DNA from: CAZTTG01 sp964615935
GTDB taxonomy: Bacteria; Planctomycetota; UBA1135; GCA-002686595
Reading direction: 5' to 3'
Assembly (NCBI GenBank): GCA_964615935.1
Contig: CAZTTG010000061.1
Location: forward strand, 1 to 38,388
Length of the DNA stretch: 38,388 nucleotides
Part shown: positions 24,320 through 33,039 of the stretch, one piece after another
Numbering within the stretch: position 1 is the stretch's first letter
Layout of the letters: the number at the start of each line of letters is the position of its first letter
The notes under the pieces: generated by a model
Told to the model about the DNA's origin: nothing
Databases searched by the model: none
The model's input: only the letters and a program-made list of their open reading frames with translations
Made by a program: the position numbers and the translations under genes

Positions 24320-25594
24320 CTATTCCTCGGTCAGCGCGCGGATTCCCTCGCGCTCGAGCGCCTCCTGGCGACGGCGCTTGCCGGCGAAGCGCTCGTAGAA
24401 GGCGCGCTCCTCGATCTTGTGGAAGCCCAGGTCCTCGACCCCGGCCTCGTCGCGGACGCGCAGGGTGGCGACGAAGATGCCGGGGCGGTCGAGCGCGAGC
24501 TCCGCGCGGGGCCCCTCGACCTCGCTGCCGTCGGGAAGCTCCCACCGATGGGAGGCGATGGGCGAGCCGCCGGCGATGGAGTCGAGGTGGTGGTGCTCCC
24601 GGATCAGCCCGGCGTCGTCGCGCACGTTCACCAGCACGGCATCCGGCAGGAGGCGGACGACCTCCCCCTCGACGCAGGCGAGCACGTCCTGCCCGCCCTC
24701 GAAGCCGGCGAAGTCGATGCCGTAGGAGTGGTGGAAGACCGCGCCCTCGGGGTCTCCGTCCTGGCGGCCCAGGTGAACCGGCTCGTTGTAGCACTGCAGG
24801 CCGTGGGAGAAGAGCCGGTAGTCGCGCAGGGGGAAGCCGAAGCTCGTGGCGTCGATGATCGGGTCGGCCGCGTCCCACAGGGAGAGCTGCGCCCGCTTCG
24901 GCAGCTCGCACCAGCCCGAGGTGGTGTCGACCTGGATGCGCAGCTCGCCCACGGTGGTGGGCATGAGGTAGGGAGCGCACAGGAGCTCGTGCTCGGTCCC
25001 GTCGATCGCCACGCGCACGTCGGCCCGCCGGACGAGCTTCACCACGCTGTCGCGGTGCTCCTCGACCGAGAGCAGGCGGACGCGCACCTCGCGGCCGGAG
25101 CGAAGGGCGAAGGCGTGCTCCTCGCCGGGGTCGAGGCAGACGATCGCCTGCGAGCTGAACGCCAGCCGCTCGGGCAGCCCCTCCTCGAGCCGCGCGGGCG
25201 GCCGGGGCGGCTGGTCGGTCTCCTCGAGGTGGTGCGCAACCCCCTCACGGAAGTGGAAGGTGCCGTCGAAGCACCAGCGGCCCTCGCGGACGGTGAACTC
25301 CTCGTAGGTCGTGGAAACGCGGCCGTCCTCGTGGAGGAAGATCAGCCGGCCCCGCTCGTCGAGGCGCCAGGAGGTCTCGTTGGGGCTGCCGATGCCGAGG
25401 ATCCGGCCGTCGGCGCGGAGCTGCAGCGTGCCGTTGAGCCCGCCCTCCGGGCCCTGCCGCCAGGAGAAGAGGAAGCTGCGCCCGGCCAGCTCGTCGGCCG
25501 GCGGGGCGGGCTCCTGCGCGGCGAGGGGAAGGCCCTCCCCCATCAAGACGAGCAGCGGGAGGAGGGCCAGTCCTGGCAGGAGCGCTCTCCTCAT
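24320..25594 (-). CDS. Exported M23-like/PKD protein lacking the end of the M23 domain
   Basis: A 424-residue protein with a signal peptide (residues 1-26, ending LAAQ). Residues 35-125 and 140-285 are beta-rich and unassigned. Residues 287-341 read like the first two thirds of a lysostaphin-type M23 peptidase domain: FHHSYGIDFAG, GQDVLACVEGEVVRL, VLVNVRDDAGLIREHHHLDS. The sequence then goes straight into a PKD-like fold (342-388: IASHRWELPDGSEVEGPRAE, then PGIFVATLRVRDEAG). The terminal HLHF zinc-binding motif of M23 enzymes is absent, so it is probably inactive. A purine-rich site (AGGGGGG) lies about nine bases before the ATG, and the gene follows the ELWxSDGT gene by 19 bases, so they are likely co-transcribed. 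The C-terminal 30 residues are highly charged. Confidence 0.7.
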   Translation of the reverse strand: MRRALLPGLALLPLLVLMGEGLPLAAQEPAPPADELAGRSFLFSWRQGPEGGLNGTLQLRADGRILGIGSPNETSWRLDERGRLIFLHEDGRVSTTYEEFTVREGRWCFDGTFHFREGVAHHLEETDQPPRPPARLEEGLPERLAFSSQAIVCLDPGEEHAFALRSGREVRVRLLSVEEHRDSVVKLVRRADVRVAIDGTEHELLCAPYLMPTTVGELRIQVDTTSGWCELPKRAQLSLWDAADPIIDATSFGFPLRDYRLFSHGLQCYNEPVHLGRQDGDPEGAVFHHSYGIDFAGFEGGQDVLACVEGEVVRLLPDAVLVNVRDDAGLIREHHHLDSIAGGSPIASHRWELPDGSEVEGPRAELALDRPGIFVATLRVRDEAGVEDLGFHKIEERAFYERFAGKRRRQEALEREGIRALTEE

Positions 25595-25613
25595 CGTGCG
25601 CTGCCCCCCCTGA

Positions 25614-28176
25614 TCAGTCGGCCCGGGAGGGTTTCAGGGTCCAGGGCTCGGTGCCCCGGATCCCGTCGTCGGCGGTGAAGATCAGCCGGCCGCCGCTGGA
25701 GGTGAGGAACTGCGGGCTGGATCCCTGCCCGCCGGAGCGGATGTCGTCGTTGAGCGCCGTGCCGGCCGTCGTGCCGTCCGTCCGCCACAGCTCGAAGCCG
25801 TGGGCCCCGTCGTCGGCCGAGAACCAGGCGTGCTTCGTGCCCACCGACGTCATCCACTGGGGCAGGGAGCTCTGTGCGCCGGGGCGGACGTCCCGCACCA
25901 GGGCGGTGCCCGCCGAGGTGCCATCGCTCCTCCACAGCTCGATCCCCGCGATGCCATCGTTGGCCGCGAAGAGCAGGGTGCCGTTGAGGTCCACCAGGCC
26001 CATGGGCATGGCTCCCTTGGAACCCGGCCGCAGGTCAGCGACCAGCGCCGTGCCGCCGGCGCTGCCGTCGCTCACCCACAGCTCGGCCCCCGCGGCCCCA
26101 TCGTCGGCGACGAAGAAGAGCCTCGAGGAGGAGACCGTCATGCGGTCGATCTGGCTGCCGCCGGGGCCCGGCCTGGATGTCGGCCACCATCCGGGTGCCG
26201 GCCGAGGTGCCGTCGCTCCTCCACAGCTCCGCGCCGCTCGATCCATCGTCGGCCCTGAAGTAGAGCTCGCCCGCAAAGGCCGTCAGCTCGTCCAGGCCCG
26301 AGCCGAGCGGGCCGAAGGGGCTCGTGCCCGGGTTGATGTCCCGGACGAGCACCGTGCCCGCGGCGGTCCCGTCGCTCTTCCAGATCTCCATGCCGTGCTG
26401 GCCGCCGTTGGCGCGGAAGAACAGCAGGCCACCGACCTCCGTGAGCTTGCTCGGCTCCGACCCGCGCGGGCCGGGGCGGATGTCCAGCACCATCCCCGTG
26501 CCGCCGGGCGTGCCGTCGCTCATCCAGAGCTCGCGGCCGCTCTGCCCGTCGTCCGCGGTGAAGAACACGCCGCCGCCCACAAGCGTGAACCAGCCCGGAT
26601 AGGAGGAGCTCGCCCCGGGCCGGACGTCCGCGACAAAAGAGGTGCCCTGGGCGGTGCCGTCGGTGATCCAGGGTTCCACGCCGTGCACCCCGTCGTCGGC
26701 GCGCAGCCAGGTCGTGCCGCCGGCGTTCTTCAGCGAGAAGGGGCGCGAGGATTGCGTGTAGGAGGACGCGAGCTGGTTCAGGTCGGCGAGCAGCATCGTG
26801 CCCTGCGCGGTCCCGTCGCTCCTGAAGAGCTCGATCCCGGTCATCCCGCTGTCGGCCCCGAAGAGGATCAGCCCCTGGGGGGCCAGGTAGGTGGAGAGCG
26901 GCGCCGAGCTCTCGGGACCCGGGTTCAGGTCGACCAGCAGCTTCGTGCCCGCGGCGGTCCCGTCGCTGGTCCACAGCTCCTCCCCGGAGATCCCGTCGCT
27001 GGCCCGGAAGTACAGGGCCCCGTTCAGCGCCACGAGCCCCGTCGGGTAGGAGCCGATCGAGGAGGGGATACGGATGTCGGCGACCAGCGCGGTGCCGGCG
27101 GGGGTGCCGTCGGTCTTCCACAGCTCGCTGCCGTGCACCCCGTCGTCGGCCTGGAAGAAGATCTCGCCCCCCAGCACCTCGAAGGCGGCGGGGTAGCTCG
27201 TGCTCGGGCCCGCGTGGATGTCGGCCACCAGCGAGGTCCCCGCGGTGGTCCCGTCCGTGCGCCAGAGCTCGCCGCCGTGCGCGTCGTCGTGCGCCCGGAA
27301 GTAGGCGACTCCGCCGTGCACGATGCCCCAGAAGTACATCGAGCATCCCAGGGCGCCGCTCCGGATGTCCTTGACCATCCAGGTCCCGCCGGCCGAGCCG
27401 TCGCTGCGCCACAGCTCGTCCCCGCTGGTCCCGTCGTTGGCGCTGCACAGGAGGACTCCCCCCAGCTCGAGCAGGGCGCGGGGCGAGGAGCTGGCGGCGC
27501 CGGGCCGGATGTCGCGCACGATCGCGGTGCCGCCCGCCGTCCCGTCGCTCTTCCAGAGCTCGCGCCCGTGGGTCGGGTGGCTGGCGGCGAAGAAGAGGGT
27601 CGAGCCGACGGCCGTGAGCTGGCTCGGGAGGGAGTGGGCCGGGCCGGGATGGATGTCCTTCACCAGGACCGTGCCGGCGCTGGTCCCGTCGGACCTCCAC
27701 AGCTCGTAGCCCTCTCCCGCGGTCTTCGCGATGAAGAAGAGGGTCCCCCCCACGCCGATCATGTAGGCGGGCGAGGAGCCGGCCGCGCCCGGCTCGACGT
27801 CCATCACCAGCGAGGTGGTGCTCCCGTCGGTGACCCACAGCTCGCGGCCGTGCACCCCGTCGTCGGCGGAGAAGTAGAGCTGGTTCCCGAGCACCGCCAG
27901 GTGCAGGGGATCTCCGCTGGGCGGCCCCGGGTTCAGGTCCAGGACCATCGCGGTCGTCCCGGGCGTTCCCTGGGTCGCATACAGCTCGCGGCCCAGGAGA
28001 TCGCTGAAGGCGGTGAAGAAGGTGGTGGCGCCGACGGCGTGGAAGTCGCGCGGGTTCGCGTCCGGGTTGGTGGCCGACATCGCGTTGATGTCCGTCACCA
28101 GCTGGGCCTGCTGCGCGGAGAGGGAGGCGGCCAGGAAGGACGCCGCGACGACGAGGGATGCTCGGGCCAGCTTCAT
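25614..28176 (-). pseudogene. Secreted ELWxSDGT repeat protein, broken by one frameshift
   Basis: A signal peptide (MKLARASLVVAASFLAASLS, cleavage after SAQ) and GAGGAG before the ATG at 28176 mark the start. The protein consists of 17 tandem repeats of roughly 45-50 residues built on G-ELW-SDGT-AGT-V-DI-PG followed by LFF-ADDG, a beta-propeller-like array. Thirteen copies are read in the first frame, which then ends at 26035. The last four, ending EPWTLKPSRAD, continue in another frame that stops at 25614. Removing one C on the minus strand near 26175 restores DIRPGPGGSQIDRM and an 853-residue protein. It may be a real mutation or a sequencing error. The signal and repeats imply a surface or secreted binding protein. 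Confidence 0.8.
25625..28080 (-). repeat. 17-copy ELWxSDGT coding repeat array
   Basis: Degenerate tandem repeats with the core ELW(R/K/T/V)(S/T)DGT-(A/P)GT, spaced about 140-150 bp. Copies vary (ELYATQGT at the start, EPWTLKP at the end), as expected for a long-lived propeller array rather than recent duplication. Confidence 0.8.
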
Positions 28177-28246
28177 GGTCTTCTCCTCTCGAGCCGTGGG
28201 CCCGGGCCGGGGCCGCCCGGGGACTCGCGACACTTGCCGACACATC

Positions 28247-28252
28247 ATCATA
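28247..28252 (-). promoter_or_regulatory. -10-like box TATGAT for the ELWxSDGT gene
   Basis: On the minus strand TATGAT followed by G, about 70 bases before the ATG at 28176. No -35 is recognisable. It would drive the 28176-24320 operon. Confidence 0.45.
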
Positions 28253-28440
28253 GGGCCCCGCGCCCCCGCGATCCGGCGGGCCTCGTAAGGGATCCGACAA
28301 TCGCGGGTCTCGCCTAAGTCCTTGACGGGCAGGGCCTTGTGGAGTCGGTCCGCCATCGCGGCCCCCGCTCGCGCGCTTCAGCCGCATCCCCTGGACGCCC
28401 ACGGGATTCCTGCTCCCACGAGCGGTTTCTGCGGCCGTGA

Positions 28441-28626
28441 GGCCGCGACCGACGCAAAGGCAGGCGTGAGCGTGGGCGCGGACACGGCCGAGGAGGGGTG
28501 GCTGGAGGTGGAGGTCGATCTCGCCGCCCACGCCGGTCGAAGCGTGCTGCTCGAGCTGGTCAACGAGCCAGCGGCTGGTCCTGGGAGACCGGGCTCTGGG
28601 ACGAGGTGACCCTCGCGATCGAGTAG
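28441..28626 (+). pseudogene. Decayed 3' end of a carbohydrate-binding-type gene
   Basis: The translated text DAKAGVSVGADTAEEGWLEV, then EVDLAAHAGRSVLLELVNE, matches the end of a jelly-roll carbohydrate-binding-like domain. It then breaks; one base lower in phase it resumes as ASGWSWETGLWDEVTLAIE and a TAG at 28624-28626. Restoring one G at 28567 (GAG-GCC) rejoins the two parts. No signal peptide, ribosome site or recognisable domain lies upstream, so the 5' part is gone. Its stop is four bases from the stop of the convergent gene at 28630. The family is assigned by pattern only. Confidence 0.6.
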
Positions 28627-28629
28627 GGA

Positions 28630-28977
28630 CTACCTGCGCAGGACGGCGACGGCGCCGGCCACCAGCCCCACGAGGGCGATGATCGCCAGGATCAGGTACC
28701 TGGGCGTCGACCACTCCAGCCCCCCGCTCCTCTGGAGCATGTAGAAGCCCAGGCCCAGGAAGAGCACCACGAGGCCCACGACGACCATCGCGATCCGCGC
28801 GCTCGCCGCGCCGGAGAGGCCCCTCATGTTCGCCCGGGCGATGCGCATGGCCTGGTCGAGGTCGCGCGCGCTCATGTTCGGGTCGCCGCGCTGAGCCTCG
28901 TGGAGCAGGTCGGTCAGCTTCTGGCCGAGCTGCTCGGCCCGACGCGAGGGCGGTTGCTGTGGGACGTAGACGAACAT
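28630..28977 (-). CDS. Small two-helix membrane protein
   Basis: A 115-residue protein. AAGGAG eight to nine bases before the ATG at 28977 supports the start; the frame is open far upstream but without protein-like sequence. Residues 1-60 are polar and helical (RRAEQLGQKLTDLLHEAQRG, then SARDLDQAMRIARANMRG). Two hydrophobic helices follow at about 63-84 and 94-113, separated by a short loop. The first 60 residues are probably cytoplasmic. I do not recognise the family; it could be an accessory or regulatory membrane protein. No operon partner is adjacent. Confidence 0.65.
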   Translation of the reverse strand: MFVYVPQQPPSRRAEQLGQKLTDLLHEAQRGDPNMSARDLDQAMRIARANMRGLSGAASARIAMVVVGLVVLFLGLGFYMLQRSGGLEWSTPRYLILAIIALVGLVAGAVAVLRR

Positions 28978-29168
28978 CGGCAGGGCTCCTTCGACGACCT
29001 CGGCGATCGGCCTCTCCGCGCGCTTCGGACTCCGACCGGGAGTCGGGCCCGTCCGGGCTGGCCGCGTCGCGCCGTACTCGCGAGCCGACGGTCGATTCAC
29101 CCCGTCGCGCGCGACCCGAGGCCTCATCGTAACGCCCGGGTAAGCGCGGGTGATCCACGGCCACCTGA

Positions 29169-29174
29169 TATGCT
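29169..29174 (+). promoter_or_regulatory. -10-like box TATGCT for the 29203 gene
   Basis: TATGCT followed by G, 34 bases ahead of the ATG at 29203. No clear -35. An ATG inside the box (29170) is in frame with the gene, but it would precede the transcript start and push the signal peptide inward. Confidence 0.4.
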
Positions 29175-29202
29175 GGTCGTCTCCCCTCGACGGGCCCCCG
29201 GG

Positions 29203-30450
29203 ATGAACCGCACCCCCCTCCTGCTCGCCATCCGCGCGGCGACCGTGCTCTGCCTCGGCGGCGCGGCCTCGGCCGACGACGGGGACGGCCCCCTGGGTGA
29301 GTGGCCGGACTTCACGCCCATCGGCTTCATCACGGCGCCCCATCCCCACGACCCCCAGGTCCAGACCCACCTGTACGGGGACTGGGGCTCCATCGTCGGC
29401 GAGGAGTTCCTCTTCCTGCAGGACGGCCGGGTCAAGCTGCTGTACCACAGCTACCACGAGACCTACCTGACCGAGCGGGTGCACGAGGCCGAGCTGCTGG
29501 ACGACTGGGCGCTGGGCTACGACCCGGTCACGAAGCTGAAGCACACTCCCCTGGCGAGACCGGGCGGCCCTGCGCCGGGTCCGGCCTGGGCGCACACGGA
29601 CACGCCGGCCTACCTCCGGCACCCGCTGGCGCGCCAGCACCTCCTCTACAACACGGTGCGGCCGGGCACCCGGGAGCAGAACCCCGCCTGGGCGGGCATC
29701 CCCGGAACCGAGAGCGCCATCCAGGTGGCGACCAGCGCGACGCCCCCCGCCATCGGCGTTCCCTTCCGGCAGTCCTACGAGAACGCGCTGGTCGCCGAGC
29801 TGTGGTGGGAGAAGGGGTGGAACCAGAACGGTGAGATCAAGGGCGGCCTGTCGGAGCCAACGCCGGTCTGGGTACCCCACCTGGGCAGGGTCCGGCTGTT
29901 CTACCGCAGCCTGCACGGCGCGGTGGGATCCTACTGGAACTGGCGGATCTCCTTCGCCGACAGCGCGGACGGGAGGACCGGCTGGCAGAAGCACGGGATC
30001 CCCACCTGGGATCCCTCCGACCCGACCAATCCCGCCTACCGGTGGACGCAGCCGCCTCCGGTGGGTTTCAGCTTCCGGGGTTCCTGGCAGGCGCACTGCA
30101 CCGGCGATGCGCGCGCCGACGGGGTCCACATGGTCCTGACCGTCTCCAACCAGAACTACGCCACCGGCGGCCGGCTGGCCTACTACTGGTCGCCGGACTG
30201 GGGCGTGACGTGGCTCGGCCACCCGGGCAATCCGATCATCGTGCCGGGGACCCACTCGAAGGGCGTCCCCGCCACCGGCTTCCAGCGGACGCCCGCCTTG
30301 ATGATCGACGAGGAGCACGGCCGCTACGTGCTGGTCTACAACGGGGGGCTCGACGCATCGGTCCAGTGGAAGAAGCGCACCTGGCTCGCGGTGGCCACCC
30401 GCCCCCCCTGGCCGGCGAACGACACCGACCCGGGGAGGGCGCGGCGCTGA
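29203..30450 (+). CDS. Secreted glycosidase- or sialidase-like propeller protein
   Basis: A 415-residue protein with a signal peptide (residues 1-24, ending AASA). The mature part has features of five-bladed-propeller glycan enzymes: WGSIVGEEFLFLQDGRVKLL, SYWNWRISFADSADG, GSWQAHCTGDARADG, YYWSPDWGVTWLGHPGNPII, and GFQRTPALMIDEEHGRYVLV. Aromatic and acidic residues are dense, as in GH32/43/68-like folds, but I cannot assign catalytic residues or a CAZy family with confidence. It lies 21 bases ahead of the M1 peptidase on the same strand, so it is probably the first gene of that operon. Confidence 0.65.
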   Translation: MNRTPLLLAIRAATVLCLGGAASADDGDGPLGEWPDFTPIGFITAPHPHDPQVQTHLYGDWGSIVGEEFLFLQDGRVKLLYHSYHETYLTERVHEAELLDDWALGYDPVTKLKHTPLARPGGPAPGPAWAHTDTPAYLRHPLARQHLLYNTVRPGTREQNPAWAGIPGTESAIQVATSATPPAIGVPFRQSYENALVAELWWEKGWNQNGEIKGGLSEPTPVWVPHLGRVRLFYRSLHGAVGSYWNWRISFADSADGRTGWQKHGIPTWDPSDPTNPAYRWTQPPPVGFSFRGSWQAHCTGDARADGVHMVLTVSNQNYATGGRLAYYWSPDWGVTWLGHPGNPIIVPGTHSKGVPATGFQRTPALMIDEEHGRYVLVYNGGLDASVQWKKRTWLAVATRPPWPANDTDPGRARR

Positions 30451-30471
30451 CCGCGCTGCCCGGAGGCGCCC

Positions 30472-32013
30472 ATGCTCGGCACCCTGCTGCTGCTCGCGTC
30501 CGCCCTCCAGGAGGCCGATCCCCCGCGCTTCGGCGGCTTCCCGGGGCAGGACGCGCTCTCCTACGAGCTCGCCCTGGAGGTGCACCCGGCGGAGAAGCGC
30601 CTCGAGGGCAGGGTGCGCTACCGCATCGAGGCGGTTCGGGACCTCGAGAGCATCCGCCTCCACGCCCGACGGGGCCCGGAGTGGAGCGTCCGCTTCCTGG
30701 GGGCGGACGGCGAGCCCCTGGAGGCCTCGTGGGAGCGGGACTCGGTCGAGCTGAGGCTTCCCGAGGTCGCTCCGGCCGGCACGGAGCTCCTCCTCGACGC
30801 GGTCCTCTCCGGATGCCCCCCCGACGGCTTCGAGTTCGAGGAGAGCCGCTACGGCGAGCCCCTGGCCTTCACCGACCACTACTCCATCCGCGCGCGCGGC
30901 TGGCTGCCCTGCGAGGACCACCCCGGCGACCGGGCGCGCTTCGCGCTGGAGCTCCTGGTCCCCGAGGGGAACGCCGCCATCGCCAGCGGCGCGCGCGTCG
31001 AGGGCATCGGCTCGGGCACCTCCTCGCGCTGGGAAACCCGAAGCGACATCCCGCCCTACATGTTCGCCATCGCGGTGGGCCCCTACGCCCGGGTCGCGGA
31101 GGAGGGGGACGAGCGGCTCATGCCCCACCTGGTGTACCGCCAGGACGTCGAGCGGGCCCGGGAGGCGCTGGTCCACCACGCCGAGTGGATCCGGATCCTG
31201 GAGCGGACCTTCGGGCCCTACGCCTACGGCAAGTACGCCGTGGTGCAGTGCCCCACGCGCTGGGGCGGCTTCGAGGCTCCGGGCAACGTGCTCCTCTCCG
31301 AGCGCATCTTCGACGGGCCCTCGCGCGGCTCGGGCACCCTGGCTCACGAGCTGGTGCACATGTGGTTCGGCGACGCGGTGGGCTACGCCGAGTGGCGCGA
31401 GGTCTGGCTCAGCGAGGGCTTCGCCTCCTACTTCGGCCCCTGGCTCCGCGCGCAGACCGGCGGACGGAGCCTCGTCGAGAGCCTACGGAGCATGCGGCGG
31501 AGCTGGCTCGGATCGCGCGAGGGGCGCACGCGGTCGATCCGCTGGGACGGCTTCGAGCACCCCGACCGCGCCCTGAACGCCAACACCTACCCCAAGGGCG
31601 CGTGGGTGCTCCACATGCTGCGCGTCGAGCTGGGGGACGAGGCCTTCTTCGAGGCCATCGCGGAGTTCTACCGGAGGCACGCGGGCAGCGCGGTGGTCAC
31701 CGCCGACTTCACGCGCTGCGTCGAGGAGAGCTCCGGCCGCGAGCTCGACTGGTTCTTCGAGCAGTGGCTCGACCGCAGGGGCTGTCCTCGGCTCTCGGCA
31801 GCCTTCGAGGGGGGCGAGATCGTCATCCGGCAGACGCAGGAGGACGCGCCCTTCCGCTTCCGCCTCGAGCTCGGCTGGGAGGACCAGGCGGGGCGGCGGG
31901 TGGAGCGCGCGGTCCGCATCGAGGAGCGCCGCACCGCGCTGGAGGTCGAGGGCGCGGTGCGCTCCCTGACGATCGACCCCGACGTCGAGCTGCTCTTCCG
32001 GCCGGAGGGCTGA
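30472..32013 (+). CDS. M1-family zinc metallopeptidase (aminopeptidase N-like), exported
   Basis: A 513-residue protein. The first 13 residues are hydrophobic (LGTLLLLASALQ), a short signal or anchor. N-terminal beta domain residues 20-190 (YELALEVHPAEKRLEGRVRY) are followed by the thermolysin-like domain. That domain has a GAMEN-type exopeptidase motif in variant form (GGFEAPGN), zinc site H292-E293-L-V-H296 and Glu315 in LSEGFASYF, an exact HExxH-x18-E, and the later NANTYPKGAWVLHML with the transition-state Tyr. The C-terminal helical ERAP-type domain of larger members is absent; a short beta domain ends the protein. It likely trims peptides outside the cytoplasm. Active-site residues are all present. 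Confidence 0.88.
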   Translation: MLGTLLLLASALQEADPPRFGGFPGQDALSYELALEVHPAEKRLEGRVRYRIEAVRDLESIRLHARRGPEWSVRFLGADGEPLEASWERDSVELRLPEVAPAGTELLLDAVLSGCPPDGFEFEESRYGEPLAFTDHYSIRARGWLPCEDHPGDRARFALELLVPEGNAAIASGARVEGIGSGTSSRWETRSDIPPYMFAIAVGPYARVAEEGDERLMPHLVYRQDVERAREALVHHAEWIRILERTFGPYAYGKYAVVQCPTRWGGFEAPGNVLLSERIFDGPSRGSGTLAHELVHMWFGDAVGYAEWREVWLSEGFASYFGPWLRAQTGGRSLVESLRSMRRSWLGSREGRTRSIRWDGFEHPDRALNANTYPKGAWVLHMLRVELGDEAFFEAIAEFYRRHAGSAVVTADFTRCVEESSGRELDWFFEQWLDRRGCPRLSAAFEGGEIVIRQTQEDAPFRFRLELGWEDQAGRRVERAVRIEERRTALEVEGAVRSLTIDPDVELLFRPEG

Positions 32014-32031
32014 GCCCGCACGGCTCCCGGC

Positions 32032-32061
32032 TTGACCGCGGCCCGCGATCTGCTCTACTCC
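32032..32061 (+). promoter_or_regulatory. Promoter candidate TTGACC / TACTCC, near-leaderless
   Basis: TTGACC at 32032-32037 matches five of six -35 positions and TACTCC lies 18 bases downstream at 32056-32061, four bases before the ATG at 32066. The -10 is weak. If used, the transcript starts at or next to the start codon. Confidence 0.35.
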
Positions 32062-32065
32062 GCCC

Positions 32066-33016
32066 ATGACCACGATCGACGATCTCCTGGCGAGGCACCC
32101 GGTCGTCCTGATGGACGGCGGCATGGGGTCCTCCGTGGAGGACCGCGGCGTCTCGGTGCGCAACCACCTGTGGGGCTCGCACGCCCTGCTCACGCCCGAG
32201 GGCCTGGCCGTGAACGACCGGCTGCACGTCGAGTTCCGGCAGGCGGGCGCGCGGATCCTCATCGCCAACACCCACAACGCGCTGCTCTCGAGCTGCGCCG
32301 CCTGGCTCGAGGACGCGCCGGCGTCGAGCCCGCCCGCCGAGCTGGAGGGCGTGGCGGCCGCGGACCGCGCCGGGGCGCTCCACCGACTCGTGCACGAGCG
32401 CGCGGTGGCGAGCGCGCGGCGCGCGATCCCGCCCGGCGAGGAGGTGCTGGTCGCGGCCGGCATGGGGAGCCCCGAGGGACCCTACGCGACCGAGAGCGCG
32501 CACTCTCCCGAGGAGATCGAGCGCCTGCTCGCGCCGCAGGTCGCCGCCTACCGCGAGCTGGGCGTGGAGCTCGCCCTCTTCGAGACGCTGACGACCGCCC
32601 AGGAGATCGCCGGCGTGGCCCGCCTGGCGCGGCGGGAGGGCCTCGAGGCCTTCGGGGTCGGCCTCACCTGTGGCGAGGCCGGCCGGACCTGCGCGGACGT
32701 CTCGATGCGCGAGGCCGTGGACCTCCTGGGCGAGGCCGCCCCGGCGGTCTTCTTCGTGCAGTGCACCCCGCTGCACCTGGTCGAGCGGGCCCTGGGCGAG
32801 CTCGTGTCCGCCCTCGGCGACGGCGCGGTCGCGGGGGTCTACGCAAACGACGGGCGGGTCTGGGTCGACATGCGCTGGCGCGGCGAGCGCGCGAGCCCCG
32901 CGACCTACGCCGATCACGCCGTCCGCTGGCGGGACATGGGCGCGCGGGTCATCGGCGGCTGCTGCGGCACGGATCCGGACCACGTCCGCGAGCTGGCCGC
33001 ACGGCTCGAGGTCTAG
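32066..33016 (+). CDS. Homocysteine S-methyltransferase family protein
   Basis: A 316-residue cytoplasmic protein without an export signal. It begins with the barrel-opening phrase VVLMDGGMGSSVEDRG typical of the family. The zinc-binding cysteines are present: Cys233 in FFVQCTP and Cys299-Cys300 in VIGGCCGTDP, the same arrangement as in betaine- and S-methylmethionine-dependent enzymes. The role would be methyl transfer to homocysteine to make methionine; the donor is not decidable. It is followed 23 bases later by an FMN reductase. It lacks B12 domains, so it is not MetH. No Shine-Dalgarno is visible. Confidence 0.87.
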   Translation: MTTIDDLLARHPVVLMDGGMGSSVEDRGVSVRNHLWGSHALLTPEGLAVNDRLHVEFRQAGARILIANTHNALLSSCAAWLEDAPASSPPAELEGVAAADRAGALHRLVHERAVASARRAIPPGEEVLVAAGMGSPEGPYATESAHSPEEIERLLAPQVAAYRELGVELALFETLTTAQEIAGVARLARREGLEAFGVGLTCGEAGRTCADVSMREAVDLLGEAAPAVFFVQCTPLHLVERALGELVSALGDGAVAGVYANDGRVWVDMRWRGERASPATYADHAVRWRDMGARVIGGCCGTDPDHVRELAARLEV

Positions 33017-33039
33017 GAGGCGATCCGGAGGGGCCCACC

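Noticed and set aside
25625..28080. Regular repeats considered as a CRISPR-like array
   Set aside because: The repeats are degenerate, about 140-150 bp apart, in frame, and encode a conserved protein motif.
25651..28317. An 888-codon plus-strand frame over the ELWxSDGT array
   Set aside because: It is the antisense of a repeat array, so it also looks repetitive, but it lacks any export signal or known motif and runs opposite a clear signal peptide and ribosome site.
28978..31359. A long minus-strand frame continuing upstream of the small membrane protein
   Set aside because: The upstream part is antisense to two well-supported genes (29203, 30472). The true start at 28977 has a ribosome site and the protein-like sequence begins there.
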